A DNA stretch of 64,000 nucleotides from Pteria penguin (lineage: Eukaryota > Mollusca > Bivalvia > Pterioida > Pteriidae): NCBI GenBank assembly GCA_035048485.1, contig CM068580.1:42211585-42275584 (forward strand), read 5' to 3'. Positions 63,131 to 64,000 of the stretch are shown in pieces. Position numbers and translations under genes: made by a program. Each line of letters starts with the position of its first letter. Position 1 is the stretch's first letter. The notes under the pieces were generated by a model. It ran no database searches and was not told the origin of the DNA. It saw only the letters and a list, made by a program, of their open reading frames with translations.

Positions 63131-64000
63131 CTTTGATTTCCATAATGTACATGTGTTTTAGAATGATTTGATATCATATTTGTTCAGTTTTGTAATGAAA
63201 TTTATGAAAAGGATACTTTTGTTAGAGTACATTTTGATATTTTCTCAGTTTCTCATGTGCTCAAGGTGCTCAAGTGAGAGATATAGGCCTTAAGCATGTC
63301 TTTTTATTGGTCTTCTAAGTATTTCATAGGAAAAAAACTCTTTTGCAGTTAATCTGACGTTAGGTCTTTTTTTCATGGCATGATTGTACTATGTGACCTT
63401 GTGGACATCCCTTTCTGCTCTATGCATGTATCTCCAAAGGACCATCCTCCCAGCCTCACTACTCGTACATACAATTTACTATGCTACATTAACCTATTTT
63501 GCAGAGCCAACAATTACAGATACAGTCCTTCTGGTACTGGGAATAGGCTTATGGAAGCATTTGCCTTAGCACAATGCCAGTGCACAATCCTTGTAGAGCT
63601 TCAAAGCATAGCTAATTAAAACTAGGCCACCAGCTTTTGTTTCCTTTATCATTTCACTATTTTAATCTGCATTTCTGCTCACAACTTGAAGTTCCTTGTA
63701 AATATTTTTATGGTGACAGTTCTCCTGACTTCACCAGGAAGAAGATCAGGAAAAATTAATTCCAAAACATTCCTTACATTACTAGTTTACCTGTACTATC
63801 TTATTTTCAAAAGTATTTCTGCTGTTTTGGCTGGATCTGTCCAATGGTTGGACCATGAGGTGATAAAGTAGGTCCAGAGATGGGTTACTTGGAATGCAAA
63901 ACTAAATGTACTATAGTGTTTTAGAATGACATGGTGTTGTTTTTGGATGAATTCTGAATTTAACTTTCTTAAAAAAAGATACTCTCATAAGAGAACATTC

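Larger units (their letters stand above)
59950..64000 (+). other. Probable intron 1 of the STUB1-like gene, repeat-rich
   Basis: No second TPR exon or other coding exon was recognised. The stretch is largely made of the old repeats listed below. Only frames without motifs are present, including those at 60148-60372 and 63380-63619. Confidence 0.5.

Overview
The window is AT-rich, intron-containing animal DNA. Spliced genes with canonical GT/AG junctions, tRNA-derived SINEs, short inverted-repeat elements, very large minisatellite arrays and frequent TACATGTA-type words fit a marine mollusc, probably a bivalve. That assignment is inferred from gene and repeat character only; no species can be named.

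Layout. 1-5.5 kb (+): a KLF10/11 (TIEG)-type zinc-finger repressor, three coding exons and a long 3' UTR. 5.5-11.2 kb: intergenic, with repeat relics and a cluster of perfect TGACGTCA palindromes. 11.2-15.6 kb: a 35-bp satellite with decayed edges. 16.4-22.0 kb (+): a three-exon, 232-residue two-pass membrane protein with two PPxY motifs (TMEM51-like architecture). 23.4-24.4 kb (+): an intronless class A GPCR. 25.0-34.1 kb and 46.9-57.1 kb (both -): two tandem paralogues of N-acetylneuraminate (sialic acid) lyase, reconstructed here exon by exon; intron phases are the same and 7 of the 10 exons that can be compared have identical lengths. 59.86 kb (+): the first coding exon of a STUB1/CHIP-type TPR co-chaperone, whose remaining exons were not found. 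59.95-64 kb is its probable first intron, full of old dispersed repeats.

Four minisatellites (35, 33, 58 and 45 bp units) occupy about 15.8 kb, a quarter of the window. The 33- and 58-bp arrays lie between the two lyase genes; the 45-bp array lies inside intron 3 of the upstream lyase copy. The arrays show higher-order duplications with exact offsets: 1635 and 415 bp in the 35-bp array, 366, 1620 and 1986 bp in the 33-bp array, 522 and 1223 bp in the 58-bp array. The longest open frames in the window (up to 1210 residues) are by-products of arrays whose unit is a multiple of three.

The most interesting biology is the lyase pair. Both copies keep the Schiff-base lysine and catalytic tyrosine, but one has GTLAE where the family has GTTGE (carboxylate-binding loop), which suggests divergence of substrate or function. 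No prokaryote-style defence system, CRISPR array or intact autonomous transposon was seen.
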